Source of the DNA: Sterolibacterium sp.
GTDB lineage: Bacteria; Pseudomonadota; Gammaproteobacteria; Burkholderiales; Rhodocyclaceae
Length of the DNA: 64,000 bases
Assembly: GCA_018062105.1 (NCBI GenBank)
Contig: JAGOSV010000004.1
Coordinates: 1-64,000 of the forward strand
Direction of reading: 5' to 3'
A program made the position numbers and the translations under genes. The notes beneath the pieces are model-generated. The model was not told the origin of the DNA and searched no databases. It saw only the letters and a list, made by a program, of their open reading frames with translations. Positions within the stretch are counted from its first letter, which is position 1; every line of letters begins with the position of its first letter. Positions 18,510-26,225 of the stretch are shown here, piece after piece.

Positions 18510-18874
18510 TCAGGCAGGGGCAGTGGCATCGCCAAAGCCATCGAGAAACGCTGCAGCATCCTTGCCAAGCAGGATTGCTCCTGCCAAATCAGGATCAAAC
18601 TCAACTGCCCGCAGCAATTCAGGCTCAGTTTCGTACAATCGGTCAAGATTGCCGGCAGCGGCATAGCGTCGTGCAATCAGCAAGAAATCGGTGGCATCCT
18701 TCGCAGTTTCCGTGTGCCGGTCGCACCAGGCAATCAGCTTGAGCACCGCCAAGGAAGGCAGGGATATGACCGGTATCGCCAAATCCTCTGCCATATCCAC
18801 CGTCAATGCCGATGTACGTGTTCAGCAAAACCCGCTACATTCATCACAACATCCCTGCCGGGTGGCCAGGCAAT
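18510..18874 (-). pseudogene. Disrupted nucleotidyltransferase-like gene (AbiEii-type superfamily)
   Basis: Reading leftwards from 18874, the frame IAWPPGRDVVMNVAGFAEHV joins, after a one-base shift near 18812, to ALTVDMAEDLAIPVISLPSL and AVLKLIAWCDRHTETAKDAT, continuing to the stop at 18510. Together these resemble the C-terminal half of predicted nucleotidyltransferases of the type used in some type IV toxin-antitoxin pairs (conserved LLKLIAW-D-R---KDA-D). The N-terminal catalytic GS-D-D part is missing: the sequence is cut exactly where an IS21-type end begins (18875). It is therefore a double-broken remnant. Family placement is from memory of the motif. Confidence 0.65.
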
Positions 18875-19213
18875 TGTCAATGGCCATTTACTTTGACCCA
18901 CTTTTGGCCAATAAAATTGACCCGCCCTTGCACGTTTAACCCGTTGTTTTCTGCTTCAATCGATAGCTTTCTCCTCCCAGCATAAAGATATGTGAATGAT
19001 GGATGATCCGGTCGATGATTGGCACTGCCACGTTATCGTCGTGGAAGAACTCGCCCCAGCAGGTAAAGTCCTTATTGGTGGTCAGAATGATGGAGCGGAA
19101 TTCGTACAGGTTGTTGATCAGCTGAAACAAGTTGTAACGCGCCTGCCGGGTCATGGGTAGATAGCCCAATTCATCTATGATCAGCAGGTCGTATTTGCTC
19201 AGTTGGGGGATAA
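18875..19213 (-). mobile_element. IS21-family remnant with istB 3' fragment
   Basis: An element end beginning TGTCAATGGCCATTTACTTT with the partly repeated GACCCACTTTTGGCC unit, typical of IS21-family termini, is followed by the last about 92 codons of istB (18936-19213, minus strand). The visible protein has the Walker B region YDLLIIDELGYLPM, then FQLINNLYEFRSIILTTNKD and RIIHHSHIFMLGGESYRL. The Walker A half, istA and the other end are gone, so the element is dead. It interrupts the neighbouring nucleotidyltransferase gene. Confidence 0.8.
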
Positions 19214-19246
19214 ATCAGTGTGTCCTTGGCATTCGTGCCTTACTCT

Positions 19247-19285
19247 TTGTTAATAGCTCGTAAAAAGACTATATTAGGTCCAATA
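19247..19285 (+). promoter_or_regulatory. Promoter and candidate operator of the Phd/ParE-type module
   Basis: A -35 TTGTTA at 19247-19252 and a -10 TATATT at 19270-19275 are separated by 17 bp. Overlapping the -10 is the near-palindrome TATTAGGTCCAATA (19272-19285), a plausible operator for autoregulation by the antitoxin, as is usual in this family. The antitoxin ATG follows 13 bp later. Operator function is inferred. Confidence 0.55.
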
Positions 19286-19297
19286 AAAGTCTGGAAC

Positions 19298-19579
19298 ATG
19301 ACCATGCGCTACTCGTCACAAGTCAAACCCATCAGCTATCTCAAAGCCAACGCAGCGGAGGTTTTGACGCGCCTCGCAGAGCAGCGTGAACCTATGGTCA
19401 TCACCCAAAACGGTGAGGCCAAGGCTGTCCTGCAGGATGTCGCCTCGTTTGAAGAGACGCAAGAAACGTTGGCAATGCTGAAAATTCTCGCGCTAGGCAA
19501 TCAGGACGTGGCCGCTGGCAAGGTGAAACCCGTGGCCGATGTCGTTGCCCGTCTTCGCGCCAAGCGAGCCGTAATCTGA
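19298..19579 (+). CDS. Type II antitoxin, Phd/YefM family
   Basis: A 93-residue protein with the Phd/YefM N-terminal DNA-binding fold: VKPISYLKANAAEVLTRLAE followed by EPMVITQNGEAKAVLQDVAS. The C-terminal part would wrap the toxin. ATG codons at 19298 and 19304 are both possible; the frame is open further upstream to 19220, but that would run through the promoter. The stop overlaps the toxin start (TGATG), as in most such modules. Confidence 0.88.
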   Translation: MTMRYSSQVKPISYLKANAAEVLTRLAEQREPMVITQNGEAKAVLQDVASFEETQETLAMLKILALGNQDVAAGKVKPVADVVARLRAKRAVI

Positions 19580-19920
19580 TGTCTGGCACACCGGCTAAAT
19601 TCGAGGTCTTGCTCACCGATGGGGCAGAGCAGGACTTGGAGGCCATCCACGACTACATCGCCGAATTCGATTGCGTAGCCAACGCCAACCATGTGTTGGA
19701 TGAGTTGATGGAAGTTGTGGAGAATCTGTCGAGATTCCCGGAACGCGGTAGCTATCCGAAGGAACTGGTCAGTCTCGGCATCAAGGAATACCGCCTGACA
19801 TTCTTCAAGCCGTACCGCGTGATCTACCGTATCACAGGCAGCCAAGTCATCATTTACCTGATTGCAGACGGACGCCGTGATATGCAGAACCTGCTTGCTC
19901 GCCGCTTGCTGAGTGCTTGA
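19579..19920 (+). CDS. Type II toxin, RelE/ParE superfamily
   Basis: A 113-residue protein with the RelE/ParE fold pattern: an N-terminal DGAEQDLEAIHDYIAEFD helix pair, then FPERGSYPKEL, EYRLTFFKPYRVIYRI and the final strand VIIYLIADGRRDMQNLL. The conserved R-x-x-Y-R core (KPYRVIYRI) and the C-terminal DGRRD fit the ParE side of the family. It probably acts on gyrase or translating ribosomes; which one cannot be told from sequence. The cognate antitoxin is directly upstream. Confidence 0.88.
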   Translation: MSGTPAKFEVLLTDGAEQDLEAIHDYIAEFDCVANANHVLDELMEVVENLSRFPERGSYPKELVSLGIKEYRLTFFKPYRVIYRITGSQVIIYLIADGRRDMQNLLARRLLSA

Positions 19921-20042
19921 CCCACAGCAGCCCGCACCAGTGCTCATAAGCTCGGCAGGCCAGTCGGCACGTGGTCAGCCGTCTGTCATTTACTGCTTTG
20001 TGCGCTGCGCCCAATTTTTAGATTTTTGAGGCGACTGAATGC

Positions 20043-20243
20043 GATAATGAAAGACCTGACCTTGTGTTTGACCCCTTCCGCATCCTCCCGTGCTTTTTGC
20101 CCAGGAGGATCGTGTTGGAAGTCTGGTGACTCCATATCCATCAAAGATGGCTGCACACGCTGAGCGTAGTGCGCACAATGAGCGTTATGTCAATGAAGGA
20201 AAAGGGGAGAAGGGGCGGTCAAATGTGATAATGAAAGACCTGA
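20043..20243. repeat. About 200-bp segment bounded by 17-bp direct repeats
   Basis: GATAATGAAAGACCTGA occurs at 20043-20059 and again, identical, at 20227-20243. Just inside the pair are TTTGACCCCTTCC and, in inverted sense, GAAGGGGCGGTCAAA, so the segment also has imperfect inverted ends. No reading frame with protein character is visible within it. It could be a miniature or decayed insertion element, or one repeat may belong to the target of the adjacent IS110 element. The rest of the gene-free stretch 19921-20332 shows nothing else recognisable apart from the IS110 leader. Confidence 0.45.
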
Positions 20244-20266
20244 TAAACATCTAGCCCGTGGCCGGC

Positions 20267-20326
20267 CTCCTGGAGATGACGTAACGTTAGGGTGCGAACT
20301 CTCAACAAGACGTCATCAACCAGGAG
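20267..20326 (+). ncRNA. Structured IS110 leader, possible bridge-RNA segment
   Basis: CTCCTGG (20267-20273) and ATGACGT (20276-20282) pair with ACGTCAT (20310-20316) and CCAGGAG (20320-20326), giving two 7-bp stems with a small internal loop and a 27-nt apical loop. The AGGAG ribosome site of the transposase is buried in the outer stem. IS110-group elements are known to encode a bridge RNA in the non-coding part before the transposase that specifies target and donor; this hairpin is a candidate part of it, or a translational control hairpin. Only the stem-loop is seen directly. Confidence 0.4.
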
Positions 20327-20332
20327 ACCGAA

Positions 20333-21346
20333 ATGGAACTTTACGCGGGGATCGACTTGCATTCAAACAACAGTGTCGTCGTGGTGCTGGACGCGAATGA
20401 CCGCGAGGTCTATCGCAAACGCCTGCCGAACGATTTGGGCATGATCGTCGAAGCACTGAAATCCTGCGGACCGATCAACGCCGTCGCGGTGGAATCCACC
20501 TTCAACTGGTACTGGCTCGTCGATGGTCTGCAAAACGCCGGCCATGACACACGGCTCGTCAACACGGCCGCCGTCAAGCAATACGACGGCCTCAAGCACA
20601 GCGGCGACTTCAGCGATGCGCGACATCTTGCGCACCTGTTGCGGCTGGGCATCCTGCCGACCGGCTATATCTACCCGCGAGAAGCACGTGCCGTGCGCGA
20701 CCTGTTACGCAAGCGCAGCCAGCTCGTGCGTCAGCGCACCACCCAGATACTCTCCATGCAGAACCTGCTTGCCCGCAACCTCGGCGTGCAAGCCAGCGGT
20801 AACGAGATTAAACGCTGGCAATCGGCCAATATTGAAGCCCTCGGCCTGTTGCCCGAACAACGGTTGGCCCTGCAGAGTAACCTGGCGGTCATGCAATGTC
20901 TGGACACCCAGATCGACCTGCTGGAAGACGCCATCCTCAAGCAGGCGCGCCTGAAACCGGAGTTCCACGCATTGCGCACCGTCAGCGGTATCGGCGAGAT
21001 CCTCGCCCTGACCATCGCGCTCGAAACCGGGGACATCAATCGCTTTGAGACACCGGGAAACTTCGCCTCCTATGCCCGTACCGTCAATAGCCAGCACGAA
21101 TCGAATGGCAAGAAGAAGGGCGAAGGCAACACCAAGTGCGGCAACAAGCATCTGGCGTGGGCTTTCGTGGAAGCCGCGCACTTTGCCGTGCGCTATGACA
21201 CACAGATCAAGCGTTGGTATCAGAAGAAGGCCGCCAAGACGCTGCCGGTGTTGGCGATCAAGGCGGTGGCGCACAAGCTGGCACGCGCCTGTTATCACAT
21301 TTTGAAGACAGGAGAACCCTTCGAGGTGGGACGCGCATTCAGTTGA
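20333..21346 (+). CDS. IS110-family transposase (DEDD recombinase)
   Basis: A 337-residue transposase of normal length. The N-terminal RuvC-like domain shows YAGIDLHSNNS (D8), VAVESTFNWYWL (E54) and GDFSDARHLAHLL (D92, D95), the DEDD set. The C-terminal domain has RTVSGIGEILALTIALETGD and YARTVNSQHESNGKKKGE followed by TKCGNKHLAWAFVEAA, the Transposase_20 region with the candidate serine at 253 or 257. No frameshift or stop is present, so the element may be active. The ribosome site lies in a leader hairpin. Confidence 0.95.
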   Translation: MELYAGIDLHSNNSVVVVLDANDREVYRKRLPNDLGMIVEALKSCGPINAVAVESTFNWYWLVDGLQNAGHDTRLVNTAAVKQYDGLKHSGDFSDARHLAHLLRLGILPTGYIYPREARAVRDLLRKRSQLVRQRTTQILSMQNLLARNLGVQASGNEIKRWQSANIEALGLLPEQRLALQSNLAVMQCLDTQIDLLEDAILKQARLKPEFHALRTVSGIGEILALTIALETGDINRFETPGNFASYARTVNSQHESNGKKKGEGNTKCGNKHLAWAFVEAAHFAVRYDTQIKRWYQKKAAKTLPVLAIKAVAHKLARACYHILKTGEPFEVGRAFS

Positions 21347-21354
21347 AGATCAAT

Positions 21355-21426
21355 GGGGCGCTGCGCGCGAGTCGGCAATGGGGTTGGTAGAACCAATAGA
21401 CCTGATTGAACGCGCGCAGCGGCCCC
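21355..21426. repeat. GC-rich inverted repeat directly after the IS110 transposase
   Basis: GGGGCGCTGCGCGCG at 21355-21369 pairs with CGCGCGCAGCGGCCCC at 21411-21426 over 15 bp with one bulged base. The 41-nt loop holds a smaller GGTT/GAACC hairpin. It starts nine bases after the transposase stop and could be a terminator-like structure or part of the element end. It is not present in the right-hand copy of the flanking repeat. Confidence 0.6.
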
Positions 21427-21528
21427 ACCCGAGCAACACGCAACACGGTGCCCGCATTGCGAGCCAGGAATGGGTAGGACGCCGCGAGGCGAGCCAAAGA
21501 TCTGTGCAGGTCGGAAGACGGCCTGCCG

Positions 21529-21776
21529 CTATTGGACGCAATGGGGAACAGAGGGTTTTCTGGGGCGGCTGACGCCGCCAGGGGGCACGCAGACTATCGC
21601 GCCGGCCTTGATCCTGATGGGTGACTGGTGCGCCTGAGCGCAACCAATACATCGAGAACCAAGTGTGCCGCTTTGCGGGGAGCAAGGGCAGAAGGTAAGA
21701 CAAGATAAATTGGTGCGCCTTGCGGCGCAGATTTTTATTCGCCCCTATTGACGGGAGTGGCTAATGGGTGACCCCG
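21529..21776 (+). repeat. Left 248-bp inverted repeat bounding the dynamin/Hsp70 island
   Basis: These 248 bases are the reverse complement of 30198-30445 with three mismatches that I could count. The match ends sharply on both sides. The repeat contains small hairpins, including TGCGCC-TTGC-GGCGCA and GGCGGC/GCCGCC stems, and no convincing gene; a 117-codon frame on the minus strand through it (21350-21703) has no recognisable protein character. It may be a dispersed structured repeat or the terminal part of a transposable unit. Confidence 0.9.
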
Positions 21777-21841
21777 TTTGCTTCTACTTGTTGTATGTCA
21801 TCCTGATAAACTATTGACTTTTCCAACATACCAACACAGCC

Positions 21842-22146
21842 AAGAAACACGGCACCGTTGACATTCGCCGTACTGAGGATTGGAGTCATTTTGCACTTGA
21901 TCCGAATCAACCTACGATCCGTTCCCGCCGATGGCAACGATGCGGCAGAGCTGTCCGAAAACAGCCGGGTTTGTTGCGTGTGATCCGCGACCAGCCACCC
22001 AGCTCGCTGACGGTACTAGTCGAATTGACCGGGCGGCGCGTACCCAACCTATCCGTTCCCTGGGGACGATGGAGGGCTGCGGGCTGGTGAAACTCAAGCG
22101 TGACAGGAATCTCGTCGAGCCCGTGACTCTGACAACTAGTTTCTGA
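21842..22146 (+). pseudogene. Decayed winged-helix regulator (HVO_A0114/MarR-like)
   Basis: Pieces in different frames join into a familiar pattern: DAAELSENSR, then GLLRVIRDQPPSSLTVLVEL and TGRRVPNLS, then after another shift RTLGTMEGCGLVKLKRDRNL ending VEPVTLTTSF at the stop 22146. This resembles the winged-helix DNA-binding proteins of the HVO_A0114 type, often antitoxin-like or autoregulators. At least two frameshifts are needed (near 21967 and 22050) and no start is clear. The assignment rests on the TGR--NLSRTL--ME--GLV helix pattern. It ends 23 bp before the dynamin gene. Confidence 0.5.
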
Positions 22147-22169
22147 TTGATTGAAGGCTTGACTAACAA

Positions 22170-25073
22170 ATGAAGTCCCCACGACAAATTCGAAGCGACA
22201 TACAAACGCTGGCCACCCACGTCAGCCAGGTGCGAGACGCACTGCTGAAGAAGTCCGACTTGACGGTCGCGCAAATCGGTAAGGAATGTAAGCGTACCGC
22301 TGACGTGCTATCCGATCTGCTCAAGACTCAGCAGCTACCGGAAAGCTACAAAGTCGCTGTTGTCGGCCGCTTCAAGACCGGCAAATCCAGTTTCGTCAAC
22401 GAACTGCTCTCCGCACGACTGGCCAGTGAGGACACCAACCCCGAGACTGCAGCCATCACCACCTTCCGACACGGTCCGCGTGTCAAAGCAACCATCCGCT
22501 TCGTTTCGCAAGAAGAATGGATCAAACTCCAAGTACTGTACGCCGAAGACCCAAACCATATCGACGCACACCGGGTGAAGATGTGGCAGAGCTTTGCCAA
22601 ACCGAAGAAAGGTAAGGGTGGTGACGCTGAAGAGAACTTCGATCTACCCGCGCTCGAACACCAACTCCTGAAGCCAGGCGGCCATAGTATCGAGATCGAT
22701 CTGGCCGAAGACGGCAACAAGAAGTCTGAGACGGAGTTCCGTCGTAAGCTCAAGGAATTCACCTCTGGTGCCAAGCCTCACCATTGTCTGGTGCAGAGCA
22801 TCGACATCGCTTCGCCCGCAACCATCCTTGAAGAAGGAATTCTGCTTATCGACACCCCCGGTCTGGACGACACTGAACGATTCCGCGTCAGTCTGACCGA
22901 GAAGGCAGTGGAAGACGTTGATGCTATCCTATTCCTCACCAAATCCGGCGAGTCCTACAGTCAGAGTGACAAGGACTTTCTGCTGACACTACTGCGAAAG
23001 GGTACAGTCAAGCAACTTATCGTCGTCGTCACGCAGATCGACGTCACTTACCAACAGCACTTGGCCAATGCCGAGGACAACGACGAAGATCCTGAACCGT
23101 TGGCGCAGCGCATTGAACGTGAACGTCTGCGTCTGGCTAAGGAACTGGAGGCCACACTCGACGAGCTGGGTCAGGAGGATACCCCCGCCATGCGCCGCTA
23201 CCGCGAACAGCTGGGTGACGTGGAAGTGGCCTTTACCTCGGCTAAGCTGCACCGCGACTGGAAAGCCAAGAAGTCCATCGACATAGCCATCACCAAAGAC
23301 GACCCTGGCGGCGTCGAAAAGCTCTACAGACAACTACTGCGCATGCTCTCCACAGAGTCGCGTCTGGCCATCGTGGCCCAGCGCATTGCTGCCGACTCGC
23401 GTACCGCCTTGCTTGAACTGCAAGCAGTTCTGACCGCCAAGCTGGTCGCCATACGCGAAATTAAGGACAAGGAGGTGGCCGAGCAGAAGCTCGAGAGCTT
23501 TCGTCTCGAGTTTGGCGAGGCTGGCCAACGGTTTGAAGGTGCCATCGCCCACCAAGTAGAACTGCTGGAGCAACGCCTACAAGAGCGTCGCGACCAGCAT
23601 GCCACGCTGCACGAGAACATCGCGCTTCTGGCCGAGAGCGAGTTGGCTGCCTTCGAGACCAACGACGTAGGTCGCCACTGGAGGACTCGCCGCTCCGGCT
23701 ACTGGGGCTATATGATCGGCTTCCAGGTGCGAGTGGCGAATCGCATCTTTCCCAAGGTGCAACAGATGTTGGGCGATTACACCGAAGTCTTCGCCAGCTT
23801 CGCGCGTGCCTTCGAGACCCATCTCCATACTTTGTCGCAAGAAGTCGCCGCAATCTCCGAATCACTGGATATTGGCACAACGCTTCCTTTCGACGTATCC
23901 CAGAAGCTCCGAGAGTCGCTTGAGCGCTCGATGCAGAATGCCCAAGAGCTCATCACCGGAGAAGAACTGCAAGTCACCTCGCTACTGGACGACTTTGTCG
24001 ATGACCAAGTGTCGGAGCGCATCGATGAAGCACGTACCAAGGTCAGCGACATCTGGGGCAAAGGCACCACACGCAACCAGTCCACCGAGGTACAGGCCTT
24101 CTACCGCGAAGTGAAGCGATTACTCTCGAACGCCCTTACGAATCATGTACGCGAGCGCGCACAAAGCTTCGGCAACTTCCTGGTTGGTGAAGCCACCGCT
24201 GCACCACGTGATGCGATGGAAGAAGTGCATGTGCTGCTGGAGCAAGCCGCCGATAACATCCGAGCAGCTGCCACTGCTGCAGTGGCCGATCAGAAGGGGG
24301 CCGCCGAAAAGCTGGTTGCTGACATCGAATCAGGCAACAAGGAAGTGATCTTGCGCGCTGACCAAATGCTGCAAGACATCGTCAGCACCGACGACGGCTC
24401 CACCAAGCTTGGCGCACTACTCGGTACCGCCCCTGTGCAGGAACCCGCCGAGGCGCCATCCAACGCGCAAACTGTATTCATCGCGCCACAGTCTGCGCCC
24501 CAACTCGACCCCGAGTCTTCCTCACTGACCAATGCTGTACACGACGGCGATTGGGCTGATCAAGTACAGCAGCAAGCTACTGTTACCCTGGATCGCCTGC
24601 ACCTAGCTGACGGCGTCACTGGGTGGCCGTTCGACAAGATATTCGCCGCACGCTACCTGAATGGCGCGCTTAAGATTCGGCTGGTGGATCCCTATTTATA
24701 TCTGCCGCACCAGGTGCGCAACCTCAACGCCTTCCTGCTGCATGTGGCGGAAACCGCGCATCCCAAAGAGATCGAAGTCGTCACCAGCTACGCCCCCATT
24801 GAGAGTGCAGAGCATCAAGAGCGCACCCTCAACGAGGCCGCGCGTGACCTGTTTGCCACCTACGGTGTCACGCTGACGATGCGCCGCGACACCAATCTGC
24901 ACGACCGTTTTGTCATACTTGACCACGGCGTCTTGTTCACGCTTGGTCGCGGCCTGGATATCTACAAGCCCGCCACCGGCCTGAGCGTGCACCGCTTGGC
25001 CAACCGCAGGGTGCGTCAGACCAACATCGACGTATTCTGCCGCCCTGGTCATCCGCTTCTCTCAACCCAATAA
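22170..25073 (+). CDS. Dynamin-like GTPase with C-terminal MIT_C (MITD1-type) domain
   Basis: A 967-residue protein. The N-terminal dynamin-type GTPase shows G1 GRFKTGKSS (66-74), G3 DTPGLDD (228-234) and a G4-like VTQID (287-291) where Asn is replaced. A long helical region with coiled-coil character follows (about 400-780), containing YWGYMIGFQV near 510. From about 803 the C terminus matches the pattern of the MIT_C domain of eukaryotic MITD1, a phospholipase D-like fold: DPY (840-842), HQVRN (847-851), LHDRF (910-914), GRGLDIY (926-932) and TNIDVF. In MITD1 that domain binds membranes. The protein probably remodels or senses membranes using GTP. It opens the four-gene operon; the next gene follows by 33 bp. 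Family assignments are by motif; the combined architecture has no name known to me. Confidence 0.85.
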   Translation: MKSPRQIRSDIQTLATHVSQVRDALLKKSDLTVAQIGKECKRTADVLSDLLKTQQLPESYKVAVVGRFKTGKSSFVNELLSARLASEDTNPETAAITTFRHGPRVKATIRFVSQEEWIKLQVLYAEDPNHIDAHRVKMWQSFAKPKKGKGGDAEENFDLPALEHQLLKPGGHSIEIDLAEDGNKKSETEFRRKLKEFTSGAKPHHCLVQSIDIASPATILEEGILLIDTPGLDDTERFRVSLTEKAVEDVDAILFLTKSGESYSQSDKDFLLTLLRKGTVKQLIVVVTQIDVTYQQHLANAEDNDEDPEPLAQRIERERLRLAKELEATLDELGQEDTPAMRRYREQLGDVEVAFTSAKLHRDWKAKKSIDIAITKDDPGGVEKLYRQLLRMLSTESRLAIVAQRIAADSRTALLELQAVLTAKLVAIREIKDKEVAEQKLESFRLEFGEAGQRFEGAIAHQVELLEQRLQERRDQHATLHENIALLAESELAAFETNDVGRHWRTRRSGYWGYMIGFQVRVANRIFPKVQQMLGDYTEVFASFARAFETHLHTLSQEVAAISESLDIGTTLPFDVSQKLRESLERSMQNAQELITGEELQVTSLLDDFVDDQVSERIDEARTKVSDIWGKGTTRNQSTEVQAFYREVKRLLSNALTNHVRERAQSFGNFLVGEATAAPRDAMEEVHVLLEQAADNIRAAATAAVADQKGAAEKLVADIESGNKEVILRADQMLQDIVSTDDGSTKLGALLGTAPVQEPAEAPSNAQTVFIAPQSAPQLDPESSSLTNAVHDGDWADQVQQQATVTLDRLHLADGVTGWPFDKIFAARYLNGALKIRLVDPYLYLPHQVRNLNAFLLHVAETAHPKEIEVVTSYAPIESAEHQERTLNEAARDLFATYGVTLTMRRDTNLHDRFVILDHGVLFTLGRGLDIYKPATGLSVHRLANRRVRQTNIDVFCRPGHPLLSTQ

Positions 25074-25106
25074 CTCCATACCGAATTTCGAAGCGATAAA
25101 CTAACG

Positions 25107-26225
25107 ATGGGCTTTTGGCATACCGGCTATATCGAGTTTCACGAGTCAATAGGTTTAGGTGATTCAAGCGGCTTTGTTTCCCAACCAGTACGCTACGCTT
25201 GCAAGTACTGCTCGAAAGACTTTGACAATCTGGAAGATCTGCGCCGTCACCGCTTTGAGGAGCACCCACTGCGCCAACCCGTGCTGCTCTTACGTGGGCG
25301 ACCAGTCGGTACTTTGCCCTTGCAACTGATGACGCCATTGGCGACCGAAGATGTGAAGGTGCAAGACGCTAAGAGTTGCCGGCTCAATGGTGATGCGTTG
25401 GCGCTGAAGATGCTGGGCAGGCGCTTGGCGGCGATGCGGCGAGAGTACGTCGAACTGGAGCTTCTTTCTCACAACGGCGTGATATCGCGCCACATTCTGG
25501 ACTTTCGCGTCGCCGACGAAGCGCAACTGGTCGGCGTGGAAACAGCGTTTTGGCGCATGGCGCAGAACGGGACACTGAACCTGGAGGCGATATCGCGCTT
25601 CAACAAAGAGTGCCGTTCACTGACTGACGCTGACCTTTACTACGACGGTATTTGCCACTATTTATATGGCGTGATGGCCAAGGAACGCGCATCCGACAGC
25701 GGTCTGTCCTTCAGTCAATACACAGAGCGCTACCAGCGCGCGAGCGAAGCATTGGCGGGCTTCGATCGTCCACTGGCACGTAGCATTCGGGCACTGGTGG
25801 CATTCCACTTTAACCATTTCCACGACGCCGAGCTGCTGGCGTCCGACGGCGCACTTCGCCAAACGGCAGGTGCCTTCGCCACACTCTTGGACGGCCTGCC
25901 CTGGCATTTGACTGAGGCCTATTCGCCAGAGACCGGCGGTGCAGTCGAAGACTTGCTTACCGACCAGGAAACGCTGCAAGTGCTGAACGATGCGAGCCGG
26001 GGACTGCTGTACCTGAAGGTCCATGCCACTGAACTACTGGCACAGGTCAAACGCATGAGCACGGGCTACGACCGCCTGAAACGCATTTTGTTAGCTGGTG
26101 AAGCGTTGACAGCGTGTGACGACGAAATTTCGCATGCCGAGGCACGCAAACTGGCACGTGAACTGGTCGGTCAAGCTGATGCCGGCGCTTGGGCCGAGAC
26201 ACTGCTGAAGAGAATGAGACCATGA
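25107..26225 (+). CDS. Unknown protein with one N-terminal C2H2 zinc finger
   Basis: A 372-residue protein not recognised as a whole. Residues 32-53 form a classical C2H2 finger, C-x2-C-x12-H-x4-H (C32, C35, H48, H53), within YACKYCSKDFDNLEDLRRHR. Such fingers are uncommon in bacteria. The rest is mostly helical, with a strand-rich segment at about 57-100 (VLLLRGRPVGTLPLQL), and no enzyme motif is visible. Its stop overlaps the start of the next gene (ATGA), so the two are translationally coupled. A role as adaptor that recognises nucleic acid or a partner protein is inference only. Confidence 0.75.
   Translation: MGFWHTGYIEFHESIGLGDSSGFVSQPVRYACKYCSKDFDNLEDLRRHRFEEHPLRQPVLLLRGRPVGTLPLQLMTPLATEDVKVQDAKSCRLNGDALALKMLGRRLAAMRREYVELELLSHNGVISRHILDFRVADEAQLVGVETAFWRMAQNGTLNLEAISRFNKECRSLTDADLYYDGICHYLYGVMAKERASDSGLSFSQYTERYQRASEALAGFDRPLARSIRALVAFHFNHFHDAELLASDGALRQTAGAFATLLDGLPWHLTEAYSPETGGAVEDLLTDQETLQVLNDASRGLLYLKVHATELLAQVKRMSTGYDRLKRILLAGEALTACDDEISHAEARKLARELVGQADAGAWAETLLKRMRP

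Larger units (their letters stand above)
20244..21350 (+). mobile_element. IS110-family insertion sequence (ends approximate)
   Basis: An apparently intact IS110-type element: a structured leader (20267-20326), a full-length DEDD transposase (20333-21346) and a strong GC-rich inverted repeat just after the stop (21355-21426). IS110 elements lack terminal inverted repeats, so the exact ends cannot be read from one copy. The limits given are the transposase gene with its leader; the real element may extend to about 20060 on the left and into the downstream repeat on the right. Confidence 0.6.

Noticed and set aside
21350..21703. 117-codon minus-strand frame through the left inverted repeat
   Set aside because: Composition is Arg/Pro/Trp-rich and it follows the GC-rich structured repeat; only part of it survives in the right copy. 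Treated as repeat sequence, not a gene.
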